Shown: one piece after another, positions 33,378-45,993 of the stretch
Position numbering within the stretch: the stretch's first letter is position 1
How the letters are laid out: every line of letters starts with the position of its first letter
Assembly: GCA_037176845.1 (NCBI GenBank)
Contig: JAYKXP010000150.1
Location: 42,025 to 106,024 of the forward strand
Source of the DNA: Paramarasmius palmivorus
Taxonomy: Eukaryota > Basidiomycota > Agaricomycetes > Agaricales > Marasmiaceae
Reading direction: 5' to 3'
DNA length: 64,000 nt
Translations under genes and position numbers: made by a program
The notes under the pieces: model-generated
What the model saw: the letters and a program-made list of their open reading frames with translations, nothing else
The model's database searches: none
Told to the model about the DNA's origin: nothing

Positions 33378-36300
33378 CTACCTTCTCAAGCACAATAGCA
33401 AACAGAGCGTTGAAATATATGGTATGATGTGCATTACTTGATCCACAAAACCCAGTTGTAGTGAACGTGCTGTAACCAAGGAGCCTTCTTCTACCTCCAG
33501 ATAAGGATAAACAGGCAAGGCCTGGTAATTCTCCCAGTCATCTGCTCTGAACTGGAACCCCTTGGTACCAGGAGACGTCCTCCTGTCATAAAGAGGTACT
33601 ACAACACTTCAGTATGAGAAGAAAGAAAGGCAGGACAACTCACTTCCGTCATCAAATAGGCGATAAGGAGGTGGGCCACCTTCAAGGATGTTGACACTTG
33701 CAACAGAATGCCCTTCACTGCTACCCGAAGTAGAAGGTTCTTCCAGATGCCTGGCTTCAGATTGTCTCTTGGAAGACCCAGCAGGCTTCTTAGGCGACGA
33801 ATATGGTGTAGATGCAAGCTTGTCCATCTCACGATCATTTCCTATGGCCTGATCAGTATACTTGGATGTTTCAGTATCAGACAGAACTCACTATGAGGAG
33901 TCCATCCCTGATGTTTCGTCTGGAAAACAATAGCACTATAGCGACCGGGGGCGTGCATGTGATTGTCATTGTAGTATGTGCCAATGTTGCATTGAAAGAT
34001 TTCCCAGTCATTCTTGATCGGACAGACGTGAATTTGCTTGACATAGGATTCCCCAACTTTGCACCCCTGGCCCACAAAGCTGTGGTGGCATACGCCAGTG
34101 AGAATGAAAGCAGTGTTATGATTTCCTTGAGTATGGGGTACACGGATGCACTCCCATGACCGAACAAAGCTCATCAAAGGCACCCTCACAGGACTCTTGA
34201 AGGCTCTATATTCCACAAACAGAATATATCAGACGAGTTTGCTGAAATAACATATAAGTGTGTTTACCCCCCACCCCAATCATGGCTCTACACACCTTCG
34301 GACACGGGGGACCACTTTATTGACCAGACCTCCATATAACACCGGTACAAAATCATTGAAAGCGTCTTCACTATTGCTGTATCCAATGAAGTTGGCTTGA
34401 CAAAGGCTAAGATCCAGTCAGAAAACAATATCCAGGTAGATACAGGAGACTTGCCTGTTGATCCAGGTCAAGCTGTCATAGAGCTTGGACAGATGAGGAT
34501 GAACACACTCAGAATCCAGCAAAGGCTGAACAGCTGACTGTCGAGACACGCCAGTACTGTCAACCTCCGACTCCTCATTGTCGTCTTCCTCATCATCATT
34601 GACACCAGGTATTGCCAGTGCAGTCGAGAATATAGCCTCGTCCTGTGAGCTGTACAAAGACTTGGCTGCCGCTTTCCTACAAAAATAAATAAATAAAATT
34701 AAAATAAACTGAGCAGGCATACAACAGTATGCGAGTCAACTTACAATCCACATGCTCCCTGTTTGTTCTTCCCAGCGTGGATGCTTTCCCTGAGTATGTC
34801 ACCTTTTTTTAGCCAACATACACCATCGTCAACTTGCAGTGAAACTAACCTATCAGCCTTGGGATTTGTTCCTCCCTGGTGAGACACAACTTGCTTTCAG
34901 GACTTGGTGAGGCCCCGTCAACAGGGATACGACTATCTGGAATATCGGCATTAGAAGTAATATCGCAAAGGAGAACCTATGCTGCCATACCTTACAGCAT
35001 CCTGTTTATCCACAGGACCCTTTTGTTTTGTAGAATCCTGGGAAGTACTGCGTGAATGTACAAATCCAGCTGGATGGCAGGTGTTGTTCACATAGTTAGC
35101 TTCTTCACGACAGATATCCCCAAAGAAAAAGCCTACCTCCTAGAAACATGTACTTCAGCATATGATAACTGAGGCATGATGGTATCGCCCTTGCCGCATA
35201 CTTTCATGGATTTCACAGGCCTTAAGATAGGTCAACATATAGATCTTCCATTCATCAAACAAAAGTGATACCTTTTTGGCATTGAAAAAATAGTAGAGGG
35301 AGACAGAAGCTTGTCTTCAGTATCCGTCAACGGTCTGCTGATAACCTTATTAACAAAAAACCTATGCAAGGAAGACAGAAAAACTAACCTTAACTCCTGC
35401 ATTCTAGTGGGGATCATCATAAATGTCGTTAGCACGCATATAAAGCATATTGGCTATATCTATTCACCTTTCAGGCTCGTCAGATACAGTAATTGACTTC
35501 ATGAAAACATTAGAATTGTGATGAGTATCTGAGTCCACGGCCGGTTCAAAGTTCTTTGTGTTTCCTGCTCTACGTTTACGAGGCGAGGCCGGCTTGTATG
35601 ATTCATCAGAATCACTAGAGGGAACTGTAAGCAAGCGCCAACGAGATGTGGCTGAGGGATACTCACCCCCCCTGGGCATCTCCTTCACTTTCAGTTTCAG
35701 GAACTAGAGCATCCAATCTGAAACATGATGCATACCAAGCACTTAGCAAAAGAAAGTTGAGAAACCGGCGCAAGAAAACCCTTACTTAGTCAACAAGTCT
35801 TCACTGGTGCCACTGGCATTAGCAGCACAATGTGTAGGTTTACGGCTGTAGAATAGACTTATATAGTAAAACAGTATCCATTGTCATGTGACTTACCTTC
35901 TCCCACTGATATGCACAGTATTACCATCTCCACAGTCTTCTTCTGTGGAAGTGTTGTCAACACGGCTGGCAACACTACAACAAAAAGCATCATCAACGTC
36001 TTGACTTCAAACAAGGCAGATCAGTGGAGCTAGCAGTAACAATACCTTGTCATCTTCCGCGGTGAGAGGGTCAAGTCTTCGACTCAAATCTTCAATGGCA
36101 AGCAGCTATACCTGACACAAGTAAGCATATATTCAACACCACAGATGTATGCACATGCACTTTCCATCGTCTGTATCTGCATGGCACTTGCAACCTGCGG
36201 GAGTTTGAGGGCTAGACAGTTGCACATCAGCTCAGCGTCACGCATCATCATATACAGTTGAAAGATCCTTACATGTCGAGCTTCTCACTACACTCTGACT

Positions 36301-36840
36301 CTCCCTTGGATTCCTCCTCAGTGTCAGAGGCATATCTTCAAATCATATTGTGAGCACATGTCTACTTGAAGACGGTAGGAGACTGCCCACCCCTGTCTGT
36401 CATGCAGGTACTTTCTGGTATTGTTTTTACAATGCTTGTCCTGATAAATCCAAAACAAAAACAAAAAAACAAAAACAAAAAAAGGAGAGAAAGAAATAAG
36501 TATAGGGCATCATGCAACATAGAAATCAAAAACCAAAAAAAGGCCTACCTGGGACAGACGTCCACCACCTGAACAACCACTTCCATATTAGGCCTCTGAT
36601 GAGCTTCTACGTTCTGAAACCAACAAAGTGACTCACTCATCCGATTCAATTGTGCCAAATTGCTTCATGGGTGTAACCAGTTGAGTCATAGGTGCTGTTT
36701 TGCGACTGTAGATGTGCCAACAGAATATGAGCAGATAAACCAACATGAAATAGATACACCAATGCAATCATTACGGCCGATTCTTCTGAATTGGACTCGT
36801 CTATAACAACCATGTTAGAGGCAGATCTGCTGGAAAAACA
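33378..36840 (-). CDS. Gene of many small, acidic exons; function unknown
   Basis: At least ten exon-like pieces with good GT-AG borders, many rich in Asp, Glu and Ser: SASNMVVIDESNSEESA (about 36825-36780), ASDTEEESKGESECSEKLD (36335-36273), VDNTSTEEDCGDGNTV (about 35975-35900), RKPTHCAANASGTSEDLL (about 35850-35790), LDALVPETESEGDAQGG (about 35720-35670), PSSDSDESYKPASPRKRRAG (about 35640-35465), GVNDDEEDDNEESEVDSTG (about 34620-34550), then a better-folded part: 34216-33902 (TGVCHHSFVGQGCKV...HMHAPGRYSAIVF), 33848-33644 (Ser/Pro-rich) and 33598-33378 (FQFRADDWENYQALPVYPYLE). A basic PRKRR follows the acidic patches, compatible with a nuclear protein, which is inference. The 5' end and full exon set are not resolved. 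Confidence 0.45.
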
Positions 36841-37051
36841 TATGAGAACAAGCAAAGAAGGGAGCACCTTGACAAGATACACTCACCCTGATATTTTATC
36901 CCTATTCCTCATATTTGATGGTTGCACTTCATGACAACTCTCCCTGAAACCAGCATCAGTAATAGACTACGGCACCCGCATCATTGTACAACTATGAACC
37001 TGAGCACAGAGCCGGAATCTCGAGGTTTCTTGTTTTGAGCAGCATTGTTAC

Positions 37052-37134
37052 GAATTCGCAATGTAATGAGAATTCGTGCTTTGTTGGGCATTTTCAGGTC
37101 TTCCCACGGCCTCTATTTGTGTCCCCCGATATTT
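37052..37134 (+). repeat. Dispersed repeat segment, inverted partner at 57449-57529
   Basis: About 80 bp around TTTTCAGGTCTTCCCACGGC is almost the reverse complement of 57449-57529. A more diverged relative may lie at 56247-56290. Confidence 0.6.
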
Positions 37135-37199
37135 CCGATGTTTCGGCCGATATCTGCTATGCTACTCCGAGTCAGGGCCAGCAACTGGTAATGTAGGCT

Positions 37200-38600
37200 A
37201 CTACTTTTCTGACTTACATTTATGTTGAGCCCAATAATTTTTATATTGAACTAGCTATTAAGACAATAAAATAGGCAAGCAAATCAGTGAGTGGACATCA
37301 TACATTGATTAGTAACCTTTGGCGCATTTGCGCGGAAATGCGCCAGACATTATTAATGTATTTAAAAATAGGACATCTCAAATAACTGCTCCTCCGCAGG
37401 TTTGAACAGCAGAACTAAGGGAAGTCATTGATAACGCGAGCAGCAATTTAACCACTTCACCACAATGGAAATGATATTTAACTGCCAACCATTGAACATA
37501 GTATCTCCATTTGAATAATGTATGTATTGAAATCCTTCCAATTCATTACATGAGTTTGATTGAATTCGTGCTGGCCCACACCCTTGGTGTGGGCTTGATA
37601 TTACAAGTTGTTTGATCTATCAGCACCAGGTCAGATCGAGATCTGCATAGAGCAAGAGAGGGATCGACTTTTTGCCAGCAGATGCAGGAGGTGGAGAAAG
37701 TTCTTGATTACAATCCTCTTCCTTTTTGATGTTGCTGAGGTGCTTAGTACTATGAATATTGGCGAGCAATGTCAGACATCATCAGCCAACGAAGAGCAAT
37801 ATTGGCTACACACCTGATTTTCTTTGGGGAAGGCATCTTATACACTTTGAGTTGAAGTACGAGTTATGATGAACTGGCTCCCACACAACAAGGCGATTAT
37901 TTATACTCAGTTGACCTTCCCAACAAACACCATGCCAAAAGAAGTATAGAGTGAACATCTTGTTGAAGCGAGACGATACCACGTCAATGTGAGAAGATGA
38001 AAGGAACAGGAAACAGGTGGTAACGTCATGGCAGAACACCTGTTCACAACACCAACATCATGCCACCGTGTGACACTTATGGTTTACTGAGCTGCCAGTG
38101 ACATATCTGATCTTCTGCCGAGGGCTTTACAACATCTTTCTCCCGACCTCGCTAATATCTCAACTGGACAACGACAGCTGCATATCGCTGAATTAAGGAA
38201 AGGAAACTAACAGTAAGTCAACCAATGTACAACTAAAAGAAGAATTCATCCATACATCCCAAAATAGTCAAATCGATACATGAAGTTACTTCAGGAGACA
38301 TGTTGTGCCACTAGAAAACCAACTGGAAAGAAGACTAATTTGATCCCACTCGCTCCCCTGCACACAAAGAAACAGTCAACTCTGATATGCTTGACCCTCA
38401 ATATCAACACGAGAAAGCAGGCAAGTACCCATCTTTAGCAAGTAATTGCTTGACATTGAACAATCAACACTCAGCTACAGAACTGGAATGCAAAGCAAAG
38501 TCTAGAATCAATACAGGCTACTTACAGTGCCCCCTTGCAGTTCACTTGAAGGCGAGCACCGTAAATCCATTCCTGTTCTTATATTGATATCACTTATTAC
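37200..38600. other. No gene identified
   Basis: A plus-strand frame (37608-37817, RDRLFASRCRRWRKFL) and a minus-strand frame (37806-38039) are unrecognised. A coding-like piece near 38097-38200 reads LLPRALQHLSPDLANI. No repeat or RNA feature seen. Confidence 0.25.
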
Positions 38601-38608
38601 AGCACACT

Positions 38609-39350
38609 GATGGCTTTTCGTTCTGCTGTTCAAACACTAGCAGAAATATTTGGAAAGCTACTTCTACCACAGAGGACACCGGAGAGGTCAAAGAAGCTGT
38701 CTTTACGGTGCATGGAGTCGTAGCGCACTGTGAGCTCCCACCTATTGTTAAACCGCTAGCGAGGTTAGTCTCTCAGTATGTCACAAGGAAACTGATAAAT
38801 AACCCTTGACGCTGCTCCTCATGCTAGAGCGTCCGCTGCAAAATACTTTCAACAAAAGGTGGTGCTTACTGGACTGAACACCTCCACGTTCAATGACACT
38901 TTGGATGGACTAGCAAGAATCGAACACAACCTCAGGCTTAACCTCAGAGATTATAATCCACAGTTTCAAGTGGGAACGCCAGGACAAACATTAGAAATCT
39001 CCAATTGATATTGTACTAGCAAGCACTTTGCAGCCAAAAACGAGCATATCTCACTTCCACCAGAAATCGATCCCAGGGGAATACTGGACAAGATGCGGTG
39101 AATGGGTTCAATTGGTGTAAGGCCGTCTAGAGACAACAAAACACAACTCAACCTCTTTTGTGCGAGGATGGCTCGGCATTGGCAAAGGTTCCGCACGGTA
39201 GTAAGATCAAGAAACGATGTATTATTGCTATAGACACTCTAGTACTTGATCTAGACCAACAAACAATAAAGGTGCGTGGTATAGAGAAAGGTATAAGGTG
39301 TATATTCGTATCCAACGAACACAGAAATCAACAAAATGCAACAGGATAGA
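38609..39350 (+). pseudogene. Frame-broken coding relic, unrecognised
   Basis: Plus-strand reading starts MAFRSAVQTLAEIFGKLLLP, changes frame, and continues with TGEVKEAVFTVHGVVAHCEL, then LNTSTFNDTLDGLARIEHNL and CIIAIDTLVLDLDQQTIKVR, with stops and shifts in between. The pieces are protein-like, but no family is recognised. It lies at the edge of the repeat-rich desert and may be transposon-derived. Confidence 0.25.
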
Positions 39351-39426
39351 GCCCAAGTGCAGCTAGCCTCTTCAATATCCAAACTGGATCGATTCCAAAC
39401 AAGTTCAACAATGACCAATATATGGC

Positions 39427-39600
39427 AATGGGAGGCCCTCAGTCCTCAGTGCCAAAACAATAAGTAAGGTGGCCCTCTGTCCACAATACTTCAGTTACAA
39501 TAGATAAGGAGGCCCTCTGTCCTCTATATCTCAAACTTAGGTAGGAGGCCCTCTGTCCTCAGTACCTCAACTTAGGTGGGAGTCCCTAGTACTCCAAGCC
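39427..39600 (+). repeat. Tandem repeat, 4-5 units of about 35-40 bp
   Basis: Units begin GGAGGCCCTCTGTCC or close variants and carry an ACTTAGGT-like end. The third and fourth units (from about 39509 and 39545) are the most alike. Non-coding. Confidence 0.75.
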
Positions 39601-41640
39601 TCGGTGGTCAAGTCAAATCCCGTCTAGACGCAACTCAGTACATTCTATTCAAGAGACTACTGTACGCTTATCACAGCTATACAAGTAGCAAATCACTGAC
39701 TCTGTGTCAGATGGGGTATATTCTTAAATATTTCTCTGAAGTCAAGTTCCAAAGTCGTTGATTGCTCTGTGCTATCTGACAGTGGGGGGATCTACTTGCT
39801 TGCCTTTTCGTATCAAAATGGGCCAGCTTATATACCCTCTAGCTGTCCTATTTACCCATAATCTACAGATACATACTTCTAGCTATGATTCCAATGGCTC
39901 GCTGCCCATACAAGGTATAGAACTACTTAAGAAGGAAATGAAATATTCTTTTTAGACGATCTTTCATCCATATTCTGGGTTTATTCGCATTTTGGTCCTG
40001 AAAGCAGTTCCAAATATTTGGCTAGCTCCATGTCGGAAATTGCTCGGTGGACTATCCTTCTTCCTTGCGCTGACTCACTCTTGCTAGACTGCATGGTACA
40101 TAGCTGTTGAGTGGAGACAGCTCTCCTTGGTATCGGATATCGTCAGGAACTGCCTAGACATCTTCCCTTCGAGTCCCTCCCTTAGAGTCTATTCTTCTAT
40201 ATTCTTCTAGGTTCAAGAATGCGTAATTCTATCACCATTCCTAGCTAGCACTTCGTCTAGCCAGGGGAAAGGTACGGTCTCTCCTCTGAGATATAATTCT
40301 CTGGTTGGTTTCGGATCTACACCTTTCAGCGATGAGTCCGAAATGTCCTGGGCAAGTAACTCGCTTGTAGTAAGCGGCTAGCGTAAAAACCCTAAAACCT
40401 TGCTTGCTTATCAAGTCGATCTTCGGCCGTCTAGCTTCGGATCTCGTCGATTTTACTAAGCTATGCTGAGAGCTTCGGATTAATCCAAGCTGCAACACGC
40501 GCGCTTCCTCCTAGAGTGGAAGATCCTCTTTCCATCATATCCTGCCAGCGTCTAGACTGGTCAGTCAACAATGTGTCTCTACGCCTATGCGTCTATTCTG
40601 TGCCAAGTTCGAATCCCCTTGGTTGCAGACATTATTCAAGGTCTCTAGTCGCAACAACTCTTCCAGATCAGTTGTATAGCCTCATAAGAAGTCTATAGCC
40701 AATTCAATAGCGTTTCTATAGATGACACGACAACTGTCTTTCTAGTATAGACAGTCCTACAGTTTTCAGACACGTCTAGCATGCATGGCTAAGTCCCCAG
40801 CTATCATAGCCTGATCATACGATCCATGAACAAGCGTATAGACAACTAGTTACTCTTTGTTAGAGCCTAAGTCCGCTTTCACTAGCTGCTTGGGCTCACA
40901 CTAGTGCTCTTGTTTCCCTTATCAAGTGTATTAAAACTTGTTGAAGGCAAGAATATTCGTCTAGATACACGATTTATATTTTGGACCATATCAGCGGGGT
41001 GATTCTCTGATATACACTACAGAGAATAGCGTAGAGTATTACAAATGATACTTCCGCAACAGTGAACAGCAGTAAGGACCTCACAATTCCGAGACACTTT
41101 AAATTAACTGTTACAATAACATAGGTTCAAGAATACGCTTCCTGCTAATCAATTCACTATAACATTTATAGAAGTGCCATTCGATTCAAGGTCACAAACA
41201 ATCCCAAATTATGCGACCAAGCTCATTCTCCGTTCAATCACCCTTCTCAACTGTACCTTTTCCAAAATGAGTAAATACATACTACAAATAATTGAAAGTT
41301 ACATACCTCGCTCTCAGGACTGCCGTATTTCCAGAGCCTTGCAGTGAAAGCCTACCCAATTGAAGAGGAAGATAGGGCACAATGAGGAGCAATCACATGA
41401 GGCTAGGGGTAGATTCAAACAGATGGCTATAGACAAACCCACTATGGGGATCTAACCAAGCATACACTTTTCGATTACCAACGTTTACCTACCAATATTC
41501 TTCCAATAGCACTCACGTTCAATACAAAGAATGAACACTTAGAGCTTGTTACCCATACTTACTTCTAAACCGATCAATATCAAAGCCCTACAACAACTTG
41601 AAATATACTCACAAATGCATTCCCTACACGCTCCTACACA
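39601..41640. other. Gene desert with recurrent CGTCTAG motif
   Basis: No supported gene in two kilobases. The heptamer CGTCTAG occurs at 39124, 39621, 40254, 40428, 40549, 40773 and 40958, far above chance (about 0.1 expected per orientation). AGTTCGAATCC near 40608-40618 resembles a tRNA B-box, but no matching A-box was found. Possibly an old LTR. Confidence 0.35.
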
Positions 41641-41701
41641 ATACTAAACACAGTGGGTGCCCTTGCGTACTCTGCATACACAGTAACTACTATTAGCATT
41701 G

Positions 41702-42151
41702 CAGCCGCCTGTGTAGCACTTTTGTAAAGGCCACCGTTAACTTAACCAGAAATGCTTTACAAAGGCCCTGGATAACTGGCAGGTTTTCCAGAGGGGGCCA
41801 TTTTCCGGAGCATATGCTCCATATTCCGGGTTTTTCTGTCCAAAAAAGGCAGGAGCTTTGGGAGAAAGAAACAGGCTGCTTTTTGGGTTCCAAAAATGGC
41901 AGGAGAAGGATAACACCCTATTAGGGTTCCCTGGGGCCTGGGAATCCTTCTCCTGCCATTTTTGGAACCCAAAAAGCAGCCTGTTTCTTTCTCCCAAAGC
42001 TCCTGCCTTTTTTGGACAGAAAAACCCAGAATATGGCATATGCTCCAGAAAATGGCCCCCTCCAGAAAACCTGCCAGTTATCCAGGGCCTTTGCAAGGGG
42101 TCACTGGTTAGTTAACCTGTGGCCTTTACAAAGTCCCCACACCGCCGGGTG
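41702..42151. mobile_element. Short foldback MITE, 450 bp
   Basis: Two arms (about 41721-41911 and 41944-42132) are near-perfect inverted repeats around a 32-bp loop. The arm tips TTTGTAAAGGCCACCGTTAA and the flanking CAGCCGCCTGTGTAG and CACCCGGCGGTGTGG-type ends match those of the 2.06-kb element at 21.1 kb, so it is a deletion-type relative. AGCATTG at 41695-41701 and 42152-42158 is a 7-bp direct repeat, probably the target duplication. Confidence 0.8.
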
Positions 42152-42277
42152 AGCATTGAAAACAGAAATCCTGAATCCATCACAACGCTATTTCCTCGAA
42201 TATTCTGAGCCCAGAGAATGATCACATTCCTAATAGTTAACACTCATTTTTTGACACATACAAATTGGAGCCGTACG

Positions 42278-43180
42278 CTACTCTTGAACCAGGCCAAACT
42301 CCCTTCCATACAAAGATAAAAACTCCTCAATGGAAAAATACCTAATAGAATCATCAATCGGCAAAGGTTTGAACTCTACTGAATTAACAGGATGGATCCT
42401 CTCATAGACAAGATGCATATGCCTATAAACACCCTCAGCAAAGGAAAAATGTGTATCGGTGAATTTACTCACTCTGCTACTTGTGCTGCTTCCTCTTTGA
42501 GATACATGGGATCCAATTGACTGTCATTTTGATATTCAACCAATACAGGACCATACCAAGGATGTCTCACCCCACATGCCAGAATAGTGAGAGATGCCAA
42601 TAGATAAACATTTTGAGGAAGCTGGATTGACAACAGTTGTTCAAAATAGATGACAGCATAGTGCTCAGGTGGATTAGTGAGCATATATGTTTTGTGAAGA
42701 ATATCCATTCTGGCTAGCCCATATGAAGACGGATCCAAGAAAGGAAGGTAGTTATTCTCGTGCAGAGCATGTCGTTGCAATCAAACTATCCAAGGAATCC
42801 CGTTACACGGGATAAAAATGAGGTCCTGAAACGTGCCTCAGCAACACCAGAAGACAGAAAGAGCACCGGTACACAAACCTTGTGCCCTTCAATGACAGAA
42901 ACACCATGAGGGACATCCTAAACGTGTGAGAGGTTTTCCCGGTTTGTAACCTAGCAGGAAACACTGTTCAGCAAATGATCATGACCCCAGCTAGAAGACA
43001 GACCACTTCAGATGGAATGCTCCCGTCAGCTTCAGCATCTTGAGGTACGTCGTCAGAATAAGTACGCTTGTCTGCTGAATTAATGATTGACTGATAATAC
43101 ATTCAGCTATGGCTACAGGACAAGATAGTCGTTGAAACGAACTCACCATAGTGGAGGAGGAGAGAAAGTGATTGGTCATA
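42278..43180 (-). CDS. Gene of unknown function, C-terminal exons defined
   Basis: The exon about 42780-42473 (NYLPFLDPSSYGLARMDILH, then AVIYFEQLLSIQLPQNVYLL) joins 42422-42278 through a 50-nt intron (GTGAGT...ATAG), continuing HMHLVYERIHPVNSVEF to a TAG. Upstream, 43179-42991 (FLSSSTMVSSFQRLSCPVA) may be a first exon, but its join is unclear. The protein looks helical and soluble. No domain recognised. It lies 127 bp from the 450-bp MITE. Confidence 0.4.
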
Positions 43181-43589
43181 AAGCTGTGGTGAAGACCCTA
43201 AAACGATGACTGCTATTTAAACAGGTCACTATACTCAACAAGCTTGACTTGAAAATTTGAGTCAAATGCCAACAAAGCAAACAGAGAGGTAAGTGTTGCT
43301 CGATTACAGACCAAGATGCGAAAAGAGCGTGTTTCAAGGTACCCTTACCCTGTTGGGCATGATCCCCGCAGTTCAAAACCTATGGCAAATATTGACTAGA
43401 AGCAATTCACCAAAGGTATCACCACCACAGAAGAAGCTCTGATAACAGCGTAAGGCCCCTTCACCTTCTCACTTTGTTATGGTTTACAACATAGGTGCCT
43501 TCTCCTACGATTTCTGCAGAAGAATTGAGCTAAAAACGGATTGCTAACATCAGATAGGATGCAAATAACCTGCAGATGTTGGTCCTGAT
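43181..43589. other. No gene identified
   Basis: Minus-strand frame 43176-43376 is unrecognised. It may contain 5' sequence of the neighbouring minus-strand gene. Confidence 0.25.
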
Positions 43590-45013
43590 AGTAAATCTGG
43601 TAAGTCAGACATTGGGTATCTGGCTGCTGCTATGCATATACTAGGGGTCTGCAATTCACAGATGCCTACCCGAAACCTGTAGGGGCTAATATAAGGTGGA
43701 ACTTACCTTGTATAAGGTCACCGTACTACTAGTTGGCATACTCAAGGGACATTTACACTTTTATTACTTCTTCGTGACCTACTATAAGATAGAGAGGGCT
43801 TTGGGGGATCACCATGGCTTGATCGGAAATGACTGATGGCCCATGGCAGACCTATCGGACTTGATATTCTGAAGTGTTCCTTTGGATTGGACACGGAGGC
43901 AAAGCTGTTAAAACGGTGGCAACACCTGAAATGCTTAGCATGGAAGCAGATACAGTGGATATACCACTTATGGAAGGGTCCCATATGACTATGGAGACTT
44001 ATAAAAGATGTGCCAGGTCTAGATAACGGATGACTGAGCATCATTGGCATGTGGACTGGTCAGAAATGACTATCATTGGTGGAAAAGCACCTTGGTGCAT
44101 AGAAAAGAAAATTTTAAACAGGCTAAACACCAACCCACAGGCACAGGATTCAACTCCTGAGTCTAAACATAGAAATTCCTATTTATTGGACTTATATAGA
44201 TGTTGTGACATTCTTATTTCCCTCATATGTATATTTCTCATCGTATTATCTCTGTTCCATCTCTGTTCCTTGTCATTCCATCTATTTTCCAACTTATATT
44301 ACCTAAAATTCTTGTTTTCACTTCTCAGACAGAGCTACCTATCATGTAGGAGAGCAGCAGAAGAAGAAGGGAGACACGCTGCCTGCCCATATCTATAGAT
44401 TGTATGTGGCTATCAAACGAATAGACCTCTGATTCAGTTGATCTATTGTTGATCTGTGCATTCAACTTCTACTTCATCAGGATGCCTAGATCTAAAAAGT
44501 CTAGTTGAGACCTGTATTGCAGACAAGAGCTTGAGTCGAGTTTGATAGAGACCAAGTGTATTGGCTTGTAATCTGTTGCATTTGGCATTGGTTGCGTTGC
44601 ATCTTTTATTAGAGATTGAACCTCGTACTAGATCGTCGGTTAAAGACCTTCTAGAAGCTTTTGACTATTTGTGTTGAGAGCTTTGTGACGTAGAGAGGCC
44701 CAGATTGACCATTGGAGAGTCAGTTGGATTCCTGCTTGTGCACACGTCATTGATTCAGTTCTAGTAAGGATAATCCACTCAAGGCAGTATTAGGTCGCAC
44801 CCAAGAAAGCTAGTATTAGCCCTTGGCGTTGTTCATATAGCTTGTATAAGCCCAAACCCACATGTACATACCCTATTAAAAGGTGTATTATAACCTGCTC
44901 TAGTCTACTAGAAGCGTATTATCACTTGAACTATTTAGTTTTGTGTGTGATTCTAAGCACGGCAACTCTGATCACGTCGAACCACACTTGCACACACTGT
45001 CCACAGTAGTGCT
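43590..45013 (+). repeat. LTR-like dispersed repeat, copy 2 (about 1.42 kb)
   Basis: Same family and orientation as 30128-31612, with common blocks in the same order but substantial divergence. It has no internal gene and no provable target duplication. The plus-strand frame 44030-44398 is likely spurious. Confidence 0.6.
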
Positions 45014-45058
45014 AGACCTACCATTAGCATCTATGACCTGGTTACTTTCATACCAGGT

Positions 45059-45893
45059 TTAGTGGTCATTAGTGGGCCTTTGTGTCGGCATCCATCGATA
45101 AACATAGGCGGAGAGGAACACTTGACCAGCTGAGAGGTCATATGCAATCAAAAGCATTACTTCCTCTCTCGCTCTGATCCAACAGAATGTATCCCAATGA
45201 ACCGCAGCATCAATAACAGCTGTGGATCTAGCACTGGCGACCTTCAAAGAATCCAGTGAACAAGACCCGAAAGATCAAATACCAATAAGAAACCTGAGAC
45301 AAAGTTGGACGTGACCCGTTCTTGACTCCCTGATTCAGGAGCCTGGAATGGAAGAACGGCTAGCATCACACCTATCCACTTTGTTCAATCCGTCAAATGG
45401 ATGGAAACCACCGAAGAAACTCCTTCCTGCAACGAACCTTGTTTTCAATAAACCTAGAAGTGACAGATAACAAAACACCTACCTCAAAAATATTCACTAG
45501 CTGACCTGAAGCATGAGATGAAAGCCTCTAAAGTTTTGCTCAGAAGAGGAAGAGAGGACGACAAATAATGGAGAAAAAGACAGAGGCACAGAGGCGCTGA
45601 AGCAATTAAATCATTGACCTGAGTGAAGAAAAGCGAACAGCATTCCATTCACTAAGACCACTCAAAATCGAATCACTGCAGCTATCACCATGGACTTCGC
45701 TGATTCACATTGATCTCAATGGAACAAACCATGCTAACCATCGAGGGCAGATCCCATGTACTGCGCTTGTACTCAGTCTCGACCCCACTATTGCTCTAAA
45801 TGCGGTAACACCCTCTTTGGAAATGGCAACCAGAAGTTGCAACTTACCTTCACTCTGGATCTCAAACCAGAATGTCTCGTCATACAGCCACAC
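45059..45893 (-). CDS. Hypothetical minus-strand gene, tentative
   Basis: Pieces 45893-45705 (LYDETFWFEIQSE, then a GTAAGT...AAAG intron of about 33 nt, then GVTAFRAIVGSRLSTSAVHG) and 45247-45059 (AAVHWDTFCWIRAREEVMLLIAYDL) look like exons of one gene, but the middle is not resolved. No family recognised. Confidence 0.25.
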
Positions 45894-45993
45894 ACACTCT
45901 TCTCATCCCTGTTGACAATAGGAGCAAAGTGAGCATGCAGTAAGGATATTTATTCAACACTAAGAAAGATGAAACTCGTCAGCACAACCAGAG

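Noticed and set aside
36449..36485. A-rich run as a LINE/SINE tail
   Set aside because: It is a simple AAAAAC-type microsatellite without an adjoining element body.
40590..40640. tRNA gene suggested by AGTTCGAATCC
   Set aside because: No A-box at a suitable distance and no acceptor stem could be paired.
30128..45013. The two 1.4-kb repeats as the two LTRs of one 15-kb retrotransposon
   Set aside because: They are strongly diverged, the interval holds intron-containing genes and no retrotransposon domains, and no matching target duplication was found.
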